Shown in pieces: positions 1 through 5,229 of a stretch of DNA of 6,813 nucleotides. The notes below the pieces were generated by a model that saw nothing but the letters and a program-made list of their open reading frames with translations, was not told where the DNA came from and did no database searches. The DNA is taken from positions 1 to 6,813 of the forward strand of contig JAGXHS010000190.1 of assembly GCA_024636075.1 (NCBI GenBank), in the 5' to 3' direction. Source of the DNA: Propionibacteriaceae bacterium. GTDB lineage: Bacteria; Actinomycetota; Actinomycetes; Propionibacteriales; Propionibacteriaceae. How positions within the stretch are numbered: the stretch's first letter is position 1; each line of letters begins with the position of its first letter. Position numbers and translations under genes: made by a program.

Positions 1-357
1 CTCCGGGTCCTCGTCGGTGATGAGGTTGAAGGACTGGAACACCGCATCCGCGCTGCCCTGGTACCAACGTGGCCCGAGACGCTGCTGGGCGGGCACCGGG
101 GTGACGTAGTTTCCGAGCATCGCGCTCAGCCGCCAGGTCACCGAGATGTGCTTGTCCAGGGAATGGGACTTGTACTGCGTCAACACGGCAATCTGCCGCA
201 TTCCCGAGTTGACGAGGTTGGACAGCACGTAGTCGATCAAACGGTAGGACCCACCGAAGGGGACCGCGGGCTTCGCTCGTTCTGAGGTGAGGGGCATCAA
301 ACGCTTGCCTTCGCCGCCGGCAAGGACGATGGCGAGCACTCTTGGTCTAGTGGTCAT
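1..357 (-). CDS. glgC: Glucose-1-phosphate adenylyltransferase, N-terminal part (cut by window edge)
   Basis: GlgC makes ADP-glucose from glucose-1-phosphate and ATP, the committed step of bacterial glycogen synthesis, in the cytoplasm. I translated 119 codons from ATG at 357 down to base 1; the frame is open and runs off the left edge, so about 70% of a usual ~400-aa protein is missing. The visible part is diagnostic: the nucleotide-binding loop LAGGEGKRLMPLT near residues 12-24, then AKPAVPFGG, YRLIDYVLSN and LVNSG, then LTQYKSHSLDKHIS, and WYQGSADAVFQ near residues 98-108. This is the nucleotidyltransferase fold with GlgC-type signatures. It is divergent from glgA, the partner enzyme that uses its product. 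There is no clear Shine-Dalgarno before the ATG; a TAGGTT box ends 7 nt upstream, so the transcript may be leaderless. The family call is firm; regulation is inferred. Confidence 0.95.
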   Translation of the reverse strand, partial: MTTRPRVLAIVLAGGEGKRLMPLTSERAKPAVPFGGSYRLIDYVLSNLVNSGMRQIAVLTQYKSHSLDKHISVTWRLSAMLGNYVTPVPAQQRLGPRWYQGSADAVFQSFNLITDEDPE

Positions 358-540
358 GTGACCAAACCTACGACGATTCGGCACCTCGCGAGCGGGGTTC
401 GGCAACTTTGCCTTCCCGTATCGCATCGCCGGTTGCCACGGAGGGGAAGCTTGTCGACAAGGGTTCATCACGCCCACCCCGGTCGCTGAGAATTCAGCCA
501 ATCTCCGCCCGGGTGCTCCAGGTGTGACACCATTTTGCGC
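358..540. promoter_or_regulatory. Divergent glgC-glgA control region
   Basis: This 183-nt stretch separates two divergent glycogen genes and must hold both promoters. I see no ORF or RNA gene in it. It contains a 12-bp perfect palindrome CTTGTCGACAAG at 450-461, an inverted repeat GGTGTGACACC at 521-531 that overlaps the likely glgA ribosome-binding sequence, and a 10-bp palindrome GCGCATGCGC at 537-546 spanning the glgA ATG. No clear -35/-10 pair is visible for glgA. Short palindromes of this size occur by chance in a window this long, so an operator role is only a suggestion. Confidence 0.45.
365..370 (-). promoter_or_regulatory. Candidate -10 box for leaderless glgC transcript
   Basis: On the minus strand TAGGTT (fits the actinobacterial TANNNT pattern) ends 7 nt before the glgC ATG, which would put the transcription start at or one base from the A of the start codon. 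No Shine-Dalgarno is present between the two. No matching -35 hexamer was seen. TANNNT alone is common, so this rests on spacing plus the missing ribosome-binding site. Confidence 0.35.
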
Positions 541-1728
541 ATGCGCGTATCAATTCTCACCCGTGAATATCCACCCGCCATCTACGGCGGCGCCGGGGTC
601 CATGTGGGCCAGCTGGTGCCACAACTGGAACAGTTCGTCGACGTCGAAGTCCAGTGCATGGGTGACCCCCGCCCCGGGGCCATCGCGCACCCAGAGAACT
701 ACCCACCGGGGGCGAACGCAGCGCTGCGCGTCTTCGGGGCCGACCTCGCGATGGTCGACGCCATGGGCGATGTGGACCTCGTCCATTCGCACACCTGGTA
801 CGCCAACCTCGCCGGTCACATGGCGGGGCTGTTCAAGGGCATCCCGCACGTTGTGACCTCGCACTCGCTGGAGCCGCACCGGCCGTGGAAGGCGGAACAG
901 CTCGGCGGCGGGTACCGACTGAGTTCCTGGGCGGAACAGACCGCCTTCGAGGCGGCGGACGCGGTCATCGCCGTGAGCGACGGGATGCGTACCGACGTAC
1001 TGGACAGCTACACCAACCTGGACCCGAACAAGGTGAAGGTGGTCCGCAACGGGATCGATCCCGAAGCGTTCGCCCCCGACCACAACACTGACGTGGTCGA
1101 ACAGATCGGCATGGATCTGGATCGCCCCTCGGTGGTGTTCGTGGGCCGGATCACCCGCCAGAAGGGTCTGGTGCACCTGGTCCGGGCCGCGGCCATGATG
1201 GACCCCGAAACTCAGTTGATCCTGTTGGCCGGAGCACCCGACACGCCCGAGATCGCCGAGGAGTTCAACAAGGCGTTCGGCGAGCTGAAGAATCAGCGTG
1301 CCGGTTCAGTCACCTGGATCCAGGAGATGCTCCCCCGGGCCAGCGTCCGCCAGATCCTCTCCCACGCCACCACATTCGCCTGCCCCTCGGTGTACGAGCC
1401 GCTGGGTATCGTGAACCTCGAGGCGATGGCCGCTGGCACGGCCGTGGTGGCCAGCGCCGTCGGCGGCATTCCCGAGGTCGTGGTGGACAGCGAGACCGGC
1501 TATCTGGTTCCCTACGACCCGAAGCAGGCTGGAGACCCCGCCTTCGTCAAGAAGTTCGAGGAGTCCTTCGCCCAGAAGCTGAACGACGTCACCCGCGATG
1601 CCTCACTCGCCAAGGAGATGGGCACGAAGGGTCGCCAGCGTGCCATCGACCACTTCAGCTGGGCGAAGATCGCCCAGGAGACAATTGAGGTGTACAAGGA
1701 CGCAGTCGAGCACCACGACAGCAACTGA
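541..1728 (+). CDS. glgA: Actinobacterial GT4 glycogen synthase / alpha-maltose-1-phosphate synthase (GlgA/GlgM)
   Basis: The protein is a cytoplasmic retaining glycosyltransferase that uses ADP-glucose. In mycobacteria the orthologous enzyme mainly makes maltose-1-phosphate for the GlgE route, so GlgM may be the better name; older annotation calls it glycogen synthase. It has 395 aa, the length of the actinobacterial GT4 form and about 80 aa shorter than GT5 GlgA. Motifs in order: N-terminal TREYPP and YGGAGVHV (residues 7-22), HSHTWYANL (83-90), VVRNGID (167-173), VGRITRQKG (201-209, phosphate-binding R and K), and YEPLGIVNLEAMAAGT (285-300), which holds the E-x7-E pair E286/E294. I chose ATG 541 because the family begins with MRV followed by the TREYPP strand; an in-frame TTG at 535 would add two residues and sits better (10 nt) behind AGGTG at 520-524, so it is a real alternative. 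It is divergent from glgC and followed 9 nt later by a strong hairpin. Confidence 0.93.
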   Translation: MRVSILTREYPPAIYGGAGVHVGQLVPQLEQFVDVEVQCMGDPRPGAIAHPENYPPGANAALRVFGADLAMVDAMGDVDLVHSHTWYANLAGHMAGLFKGIPHVVTSHSLEPHRPWKAEQLGGGYRLSSWAEQTAFEAADAVIAVSDGMRTDVLDSYTNLDPNKVKVVRNGIDPEAFAPDHNTDVVEQIGMDLDRPSVVFVGRITRQKGLVHLVRAAAMMDPETQLILLAGAPDTPEIAEEFNKAFGELKNQRAGSVTWIQEMLPRASVRQILSHATTFACPSVYEPLGIVNLEAMAAGTAVVASAVGGIPEVVVDSETGYLVPYDPKQAGDPAFVKKFEESFAQKLNDVTRDASLAKEMGTKGRQRAIDHFSWAKIAQETIEVYKDAVEHHDSN

Positions 1729-1737
1729 GACCAGTCG

Positions 1738-1785
1738 CACACGCAGCAGCGGCGCCCCGGTTTCGGGGCGCCGCTGCTGCGTGTG
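1738..1785. terminator. Bidirectional hairpin terminator, 22-bp perfect stem
   Basis: A perfect 22-bp inverted repeat (arms 1738-1759 and 1764-1785) with a GTTT tetraloop begins 9 nt after the glgA stop. The stem is almost all G/C, with a core of GGCGCCCCG. Neither strand has a T-run after the stem, as is common for actinobacterial terminators. It lies between convergent glgA and the DUF3117 gene, whose stop is 45 nt away, so it can end transcription from both sides. Confidence 0.85.
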
Positions 1786-1830
1786 ATGTGGCGGGTCGCG
1801 TGCGGTATTTTCTGGTCGAGACCGGTTGTC

Positions 1831-1998
1831 TCAGCCTACGATTTCCTTGAGGCAGTTCAGCAGATCCGTTGCTTCGGCGGCGTTCAGTTCAACCACCAGG
1901 CGTCCACCTCCATCGACCGGGACGCGCATGATGATGCCGCGACCTTCCTTCGTGACCTCCATGGGCCCATCACCAGTGCGGGGCTTCATTGCTGCCAT
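1831..1998 (-). CDS. DUF3117 small conserved actinobacterial protein (Rv1211-like)
   Basis: This is a 55-aa protein of the DUF3117 family, widespread in actinobacteria and of unknown function. The whole family signature is visible: MAAMKPRTGDGPMEVTKEGR at the N-terminus, then GIIMRVPVDGGGRLVVELN (residues 21-39) and a C-terminal helix-like AEATDLLNCLKEIV (41-54). I chose ATG 1998 because the conserved family start is MAAMKPRTG and because GAGGA lies 4 nt upstream (complement of 2003-2007); an upstream in-frame ATG at 2031 would add 11 unlike residues. It is the last gene of the minus-strand dapE block, 32 nt beyond the DivIVA-like gene, and converges on glgA across the shared terminator. There is no membrane segment or signal peptide. 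The same neighbour relation to glgA is seen, from memory, in M. tuberculosis. Confidence 0.9.
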   Translation of the reverse strand: MAAMKPRTGDGPMEVTKEGRGIIMRVPVDGGGRLVVELNAAEATDLLNCLKEIVG

Positions 1999-2029
1999 GT
2001 GATCCTCATCTCTGTTGCAATTTGTCTCC

Positions 2030-2035
2030 ATTATT
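2030..2035 (-). promoter_or_regulatory. Candidate -10 box for the DUF3117 gene
   Basis: On the minus strand AATAAT (five of six bases of TATAAT) overlaps the TAA stop of the upstream DivIVA-like gene. It would start a transcript about 25 nt before the DUF3117 ATG, leaving room for the GAGGA ribosome-binding site. It is among the few AT-rich hexamers in this stretch. No convincing -35 element is visible, so the gene may simply be cotranscribed. Confidence 0.25.
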
Positions 2036-2321
2036 CCGCATCAGGGGAAACATTGCTGTGGCTCTCCACCGCAGGGGGTGTTTCGTGTTCCAGTTGGTAC
2101 CGCAACCGGGCCAGCAGCGCATCCACCTGCGGTGGGGAATAGCCACGTGTCACCACTGCGAACTCCACCCGGTCCAGATCGTCTGCGGTGATCTCACCAT
2201 CGGGCAGACGCGGTACCGCCCGATCGTCAATTGGGTCTGTGATGGTGCTGAACCGCCCACTACCGGCCAGCACGGCCAGTCCGATGATCAGCACCACGAC
2301 GGCTCCCAGAATCCACTCCAT
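2031..2321 (-). CDS. Small membrane protein with DivIVA-like segment (Rv1209-like)
   Basis: A 96-aa protein with one N-terminal membrane span, residues 4-20 (ILGAVVVLIIGLAVLAG), then a cytoplasmic tail. The tail carries a short DivIVA-type motif, FAVVTRGYSPPQVDALLARL (residues 54-73), the Gly-Tyr-x3-Gln-Val-Asp-x2-Leu pattern that in Wag31/DivIVA proteins binds membrane or pairs in coiled coils. The family is known in actinobacteria as DivIVA domain-containing protein; the exact role is unknown, but a part at the cell envelope or pole is a fair inference. I chose ATG 2321 because AGGA lies 8 nt upstream (complement of 2330-2333) and the start leads straight into the membrane span; an ATG at 2378 would add 19 polar residues and overlap the upstream gene by 41 nt. 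It follows the LOG-family gene by 16 nt, so it is probably cotranscribed. Confidence 0.8.
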   Translation of the reverse strand: MEWILGAVVVLIIGLAVLAGSGRFSTITDPIDDRAVPRLPDGEITADDLDRVEFAVVTRGYSPPQVDALLARLRYQLEHETPPAVESHSNVSPDAE

Positions 2322-2337
2322 GTCGTTCGTCCTGTCG

Positions 2338-3090
2338 TCAGTGGCCGGTGACGTGGTCGACGGCTTCGGTGATGTCATCGGTAACCAGGAACATCGTCAG
2401 GTCCCGCTCGTTGAGGTAGCCCTCTGCCAGCACTGTGTCGCGCAGCCAGCCCACCATCCCGTTCCAGTAGTCGCTACCGAACAGTGCAACCGGAAAGTTT
2501 GTCATCTTGCCGGTCTGGGTGAGGGTCAGCGCCTCGAACAGCTCATCGCAGGTGCCCAGTCCCCCGGGCATGGCGACAAAGCCCTGCGCGTACTTCAGGA
2601 ACATCACCTTTCGGGTGAAGAAGTAGCGGAAGTTGATGCCCAGGTTCACGTACTCGTTCATCGATGCTTCGAAGGGCAGCTCAATGCCCAAACCCACCGA
2701 CACGCCGTCGGACTCGGCTGCGCCCTTGTTGGCGGCCTCCATGATGCCGGGGCCACCGCCGGTGATCACCGCATAGCCACGACCCACCAGGTCCTCAGCG
2801 ATCCGGGTGGCCGCCCGGTACATCGGATGGCCCACCGAAGTGCGCGCCGACCCGAAGACACTGACCGCCGGTCCCAGTTCGGCCAGGGTGCCGAAACCCT
2901 CGACGAACTCGCTCTGGATCCTGAGCACCCGCCATGGGTCGGCGTGCACCCAGTCGCTCCCACCGGGAAACTCCAGCAACCGCTGGTCGGTCGTACTGCC
3001 CTGACGCTGCTTGTCCCGTCTCAGCACCGGACCCTGCACCATGCCCCGATCCCGGGGCGTCCCCCGATCCCGGGGCGTCAGGTCAGTCAT
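2338..3090 (-). CDS. LOG-family (TIGR00730) Rossmann-fold nucleotide monophosphate phosphoribohydrolase
   Basis: A 250-aa cytoplasmic protein of the lysine-decarboxylase-like/LOG family. Characterised members split the N-glycosidic bond of cytokinin riboside 5'-monophosphates or of ordinary nucleoside monophosphates; the substrate here is unknown. Motifs: SVFGSAR (77-83, Rossmann strand), TGGGPGIMEAANKGA (110-124), FFTRK (157-161) and the hallmark PGGLGTCDE (175-183) with the catalytic glutamate E183. The roughly 70-residue N-terminal extension (TTDQRLLEF, WVHADPWRVLRIQSEFVEG) marks the longer subtype, not the ~190-aa plant-like LOG. ATG 3090 is preceded at 6 nt by GGAG (complement of 3097-3100) and overlaps the dapE stop by 8 nt, pointing to translational coupling. 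An internal ATG at 3042 would drop the first 16 residues, which consist largely of a duplicated hexapeptide TPRDRG; the conserved family region starts after it. Confidence 0.92.
   Translation of the reverse strand: MTDLTPRDRGTPRDRGMVQGPVLRRDKQRQGSTTDQRLLEFPGGSDWVHADPWRVLRIQSEFVEGFGTLAELGPAVSVFGSARTSVGHPMYRAATRIAEDLVGRGYAVITGGGPGIMEAANKGAAESDGVSVGLGIELPFEASMNEYVNLGINFRYFFTRKVMFLKYAQGFVAMPGGLGTCDELFEALTLTQTGKMTNFPVALFGSDYWNGMVGWLRDTVLAEGYLNERDLTMFLVTDDITEAVDHVTGH
3044..3079. repeat. Two perfect 18-bp tandem copies, each a short hairpin
   Basis: The 18-bp unit CCCCGATCCCGGGGCGTC occurs twice in a row (3044-3061 and 3062-3079) with no mismatch. In the LOG-family reading frame it encodes TPRDRG twice (residues 5-16). 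Each copy contains the inverted repeat CCCCG-ATCC-CGGGG (3044-3057 and 3062-3075), giving two adjacent 5-bp GC stems with 4-nt loops. The repeat sits just after the dapE stop codon and between the two possible start codons of the next gene. Confidence 0.9.
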
Positions 3091-4210
3091 TCACGTCTCC
3101 AGTCGCGTCTCGCTGCATGGGGTTGTCTCGTCCCACCGTGTCTGAGACCAGCCACCGCTGCAGGCCGTTGCGGCAGATCTCCAGATCGGCCACCGGGCAG
3201 TATTCGTCGTCGGCGTGCGCCTTGCCCGGATCCGCCGGGCCATAGTTCACTGCGGGGATCCCCAGTGCACTGAATCGTGCCACGTCAGTCCAGCCGTACT
3301 TCGGCAGGGCGCTTCCCCCCACGGCAGCCAGGAAGGCAGCTGCGGCGGGCTGATCCAACCCTGGGCGCGCAGCGGGCGACATGTCGGTGACGGTCATCGG
3401 GTAGCCGTCAAAGACTTCCTGCACATGAGCCAGGGCCTGCTCGGGTGACTTGTCGGGGGCGAAACGATAGTTGATCTCGATCCTGCACTCGTCGGGGATC
3501 ACATTGCCTGCCACCCCGCCGCTGATCCGGACCGCGTTCATGCCTTCGTGATAGGTCAGCCCTTCCACCTCGACCTCGGCATCGTGCCAACCGTTCAGTC
3601 GATCCAGGACGTCGCCCACATCATGGATCGCGTTGTGGCCGAGCCAGGCCCGGGCGCTGTGGGCAGCCGTTCCTCGGGTGACGATCTCGAATCGTGTCGT
3701 GCCCTGGCAGCCTCCCTCGACACGAGCTCCTGTGGGTTCCATCAGGACGGCGAAGTCGGCGGTCAGCCAATCCGGATGGTTCTTGGCGAGCCGACCGAGC
3801 CCATTCAGACTGGCATCCACCTCTTCGTGGTCGTAGAAGATCCACGTCACGTCACGCACCGGTTCACAGATGCTGGCGGCCAGCGCCAGCTGGACAGCGA
3901 CGCCGCCCTTCATGTCACAGGTGCCGCGACCGTAGAGCCGGTCCTCGTCGTCGACGGTACGCAGTTCGCTGGGCAGGTTGCCCGCGACCGGAACGGTGTC
4001 CAGATGGCCAGCGATGAGCACACGTTCCGCACGGGCCAGCTGGGTGCGCGCCATGACCGCGTCGCCGTCACGCTGCACGTCGAGGTGCTGGCTGGAACGC
4101 AGAGCGGATTCGACGGCGTCGGCCAGGGCCGTCTCATTGCCGCTGACCGATTCGATGTCCACGATCGAGCGAAACAGCGACAGCAGGTCAGCGGTCAGGT
4201 CGAGTCCCAT
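3083..4210 (-). CDS. dapE: Succinyl-diaminopimelate desuccinylase
   Basis: DapE removes succinate from N-succinyl-LL-diaminopimelate to give LL-diaminopimelate for lysine and peptidoglycan. It is a cytoplasmic M20-family enzyme with two zinc ions. At 375 aa it has normal length. Visible motifs: AGHLDTVP (67-74; zinc ligand H69, D71), YGRGTCDMKGG (93-103; bridging D99), YDHEEVD (126-132; catalytic/ligand pair E129-E130), MEPTGARVEGGCQGTTRF (157-174; ligand E158), GTAAHSARAWLG (180-191; H184, which contacts the partner active site in this family), YGWTDVARF (305-313) and the C-terminal ligand region NYGPADPGKAHADDEY (322-337; H332). These are the actinobacterial DapE pattern. ATG 4210 has no good Shine-Dalgarno but a TAGGCT box 6 nt upstream, suggesting a leaderless message. 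It is divergent from dapD over only 47 nt and overlaps the LOG-family gene by 8 nt. Confidence 0.95.
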   Translation of the reverse strand: MGLDLTADLLSLFRSIVDIESVSGNETALADAVESALRSSQHLDVQRDGDAVMARTQLARAERVLIAGHLDTVPVAGNLPSELRTVDDEDRLYGRGTCDMKGGVAVQLALAASICEPVRDVTWIFYDHEEVDASLNGLGRLAKNHPDWLTADFAVLMEPTGARVEGGCQGTTRFEIVTRGTAAHSARAWLGHNAIHDVGDVLDRLNGWHDAEVEVEGLTYHEGMNAVRISGGVAGNVIPDECRIEINYRFAPDKSPEQALAHVQEVFDGYPMTVTDMSPAARPGLDQPAAAAFLAAVGGSALPKYGWTDVARFSALGIPAVNYGPADPGKAHADDEYCPVADLEICRNGLQRWLVSDTVGRDNPMQRDATGDVND

Positions 4211-4216
4211 GCTGCG

Positions 4217-4222
4217 AGCCTA
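4217..4222 (-). promoter_or_regulatory. Candidate -10 box for leaderless dapE transcript
   Basis: On the minus strand TAGGCT (TANNNT) ends exactly 6 nt before the dapE ATG, the spacing expected if transcription starts on the A of the start codon. No Shine-Dalgarno is seen in those 6 nt, and no -35 hexamer stands out. The box closely resembles the TAGGTT before glgC. Confidence 0.4.
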
Positions 4223-4241
4223 GCGAACGCGGCATCACGCT

Positions 4242-4247
4242 GGAGGG
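4242..4247 (+). promoter_or_regulatory. dapD ribosome-binding site
   Basis: GGAGGG lies 10 nt before GTG 4258 and 19 nt before the in-frame ATG 4267. The spacing favours the GTG as the dapD start. It also means the dapD message has a leader, unlike the probable leaderless dapE opposite. Confidence 0.7.
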
Positions 4248-4257
4248 CGCCGGTAGA

Positions 4258-5223
4258 GTGACCACCATGACAGGAAACAGTCCTAGCACCGGAGACGAAC
4301 CACGCACCGCGTGGGGCCATGGCCTCGCCACCGTGCACGCTTCCGGCCAGACCCTTGACACCTGGTTCCCCGACCCGCAGCTCGGCACGCCGCCGGAAGA
4401 GGAGGACTCACCACTGTCCCTGCGCTTGGCGGCGAAACCGGATCCGGCCCGCCTGGTGACGGTCCGGGTCGTTCGAACCAGCATCGAAATGGATCAGCCC
4501 CCGGCTTCCACCGACGACGCCTACCTGCGGCTGCACCTGCTGAGTCACCGCTTGGTGCGACCGCGCAGCATCAATCTTGACGGCATCTTCGGAGTACTCG
4601 CCAACGTGGTGTGGACCTCTTCCGGGCCGTGCAGCACCGAGGACTTCGAAAACGTCCGGCTCGGTCTGCGCGCCCAGGGCCGACATCTCACGGTGTTCTC
4701 GGTGGACAAGTTCCCCCGAATGACCGACTACGTCGTGCCCAGTGGCGTGAGAGTGGGCGACGCCGGCCGGGTGCGGCTGGGCGCGCACCTCGCCGAGGGC
4801 ACCACCGTGATGCACGAAGGATTCGTCAACTTCAACGCCGGCACACTGGGCCACTCCATGGTGGAGGGGCGTATCTCTGCAGGTGTCACCGTCGACGACG
4901 GCACCGACATCGGTGGCGGAGCATCCATCATGGGCACGCTGTCGGGCGGCGGCAAGGAAGTGGTCACCATCGGCAAGGGATGCCTACTCGGCGCCGAGAG
5001 CGGCGTCGGCATCTCCCTCGGCGACAACTGCGTGGTTGAGGCGGGGCTCTACCTGACCGCTGGCACGAAGGTGCAGCTGCCTGACTTGCAGGTGGTGAAG
5101 GCTGCCGAGCTCAGTGGCGCCTCTGACTTGCTGTTCCTGCGGCACTCGCAGACCGGGGCGGTGTTGGTGAAGCCACGTGCGGGTCAGTCGGTGCAGTTGA
5201 ACACCGCGCTGCACGCGAACTGA
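4258..5223 (+). CDS. dapD: 2,3,4,5-tetrahydropyridine-2,6-dicarboxylate N-succinyltransferase
   Basis: DapD transfers succinyl from succinyl-CoA to tetrahydrodipicolinate, opening the succinylase branch of diaminopimelate synthesis. It is a cytoplasmic trimer with a left-handed beta-helix. The 321-aa protein matches, from memory, M. tuberculosis DapD along most of its length: DTWFPDPQL (34-42), DDAYLRLHLLSHRLVRP (86-102), FGVLANVVWTSSGPC (111-125), DKFPRMTDYVVPSGVR (150-165), then the hexapeptide-repeat core with RLGAHLAEGTTVMHEGFVN (173-191), MVEGRISAG (201-209; E203 aligns with the proposed catalytic acid), GGGASIMGTLSGGG (219-232) and LGAESGVGISLGDNCVVEAG (244-263). The protein ends in LHAN like its homologue. 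The start is GTG 4258, chosen because GGAGGG is 10 nt upstream; ATG 4267 would remove three residues. It is divergent from dapE and followed after 6 nt by the lysozyme-like gene. Confidence 0.96.
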   Translation: MTTMTGNSPSTGDEPRTAWGHGLATVHASGQTLDTWFPDPQLGTPPEEEDSPLSLRLAAKPDPARLVTVRVVRTSIEMDQPPASTDDAYLRLHLLSHRLVRPRSINLDGIFGVLANVVWTSSGPCSTEDFENVRLGLRAQGRHLTVFSVDKFPRMTDYVVPSGVRVGDAGRVRLGAHLAEGTTVMHEGFVNFNAGTLGHSMVEGRISAGVTVDDGTDIGGGASIMGTLSGGGKEVVTIGKGCLLGAESGVGISLGDNCVVEAGLYLTAGTKVQLPDLQVVKAAELSGASDLLFLRHSQTGAVLVKPRAGQSVQLNTALHAN

Positions 5224-5229
5224 CCAACT

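Noticed and set aside
550..1176. Minus-strand open frame (208 codons) opposite glgA
   Set aside because: Antisense shadow of a clear GT4 enzyme; His/Val/Arg-rich translation without a domain.
1818..1832. GAGAC-N5-GTCTC inverted repeat as a second terminator after the DUF3117 gene
   Set aside because: The stem is only 5 bp, includes the stop region and has no T-run; the 22-bp hairpin next to it is a far better terminator.
2188..3273. Long plus-strand open frame (361 codons) across the LOG-family and DivIVA-like genes
   Set aside because: It lies wholly opposite well-supported minus-strand genes with conserved motifs. Its translation is rich in His, Arg, Pro and Gln with no recognisable domain, the usual shadow frame of GC-rich DNA.
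3548..4261. Plus-strand open frame (237 codons) opposite dapE
   Set aside because: Antisense to a complete dapE with all catalytic motifs; low-complexity composition and no family resemblance.
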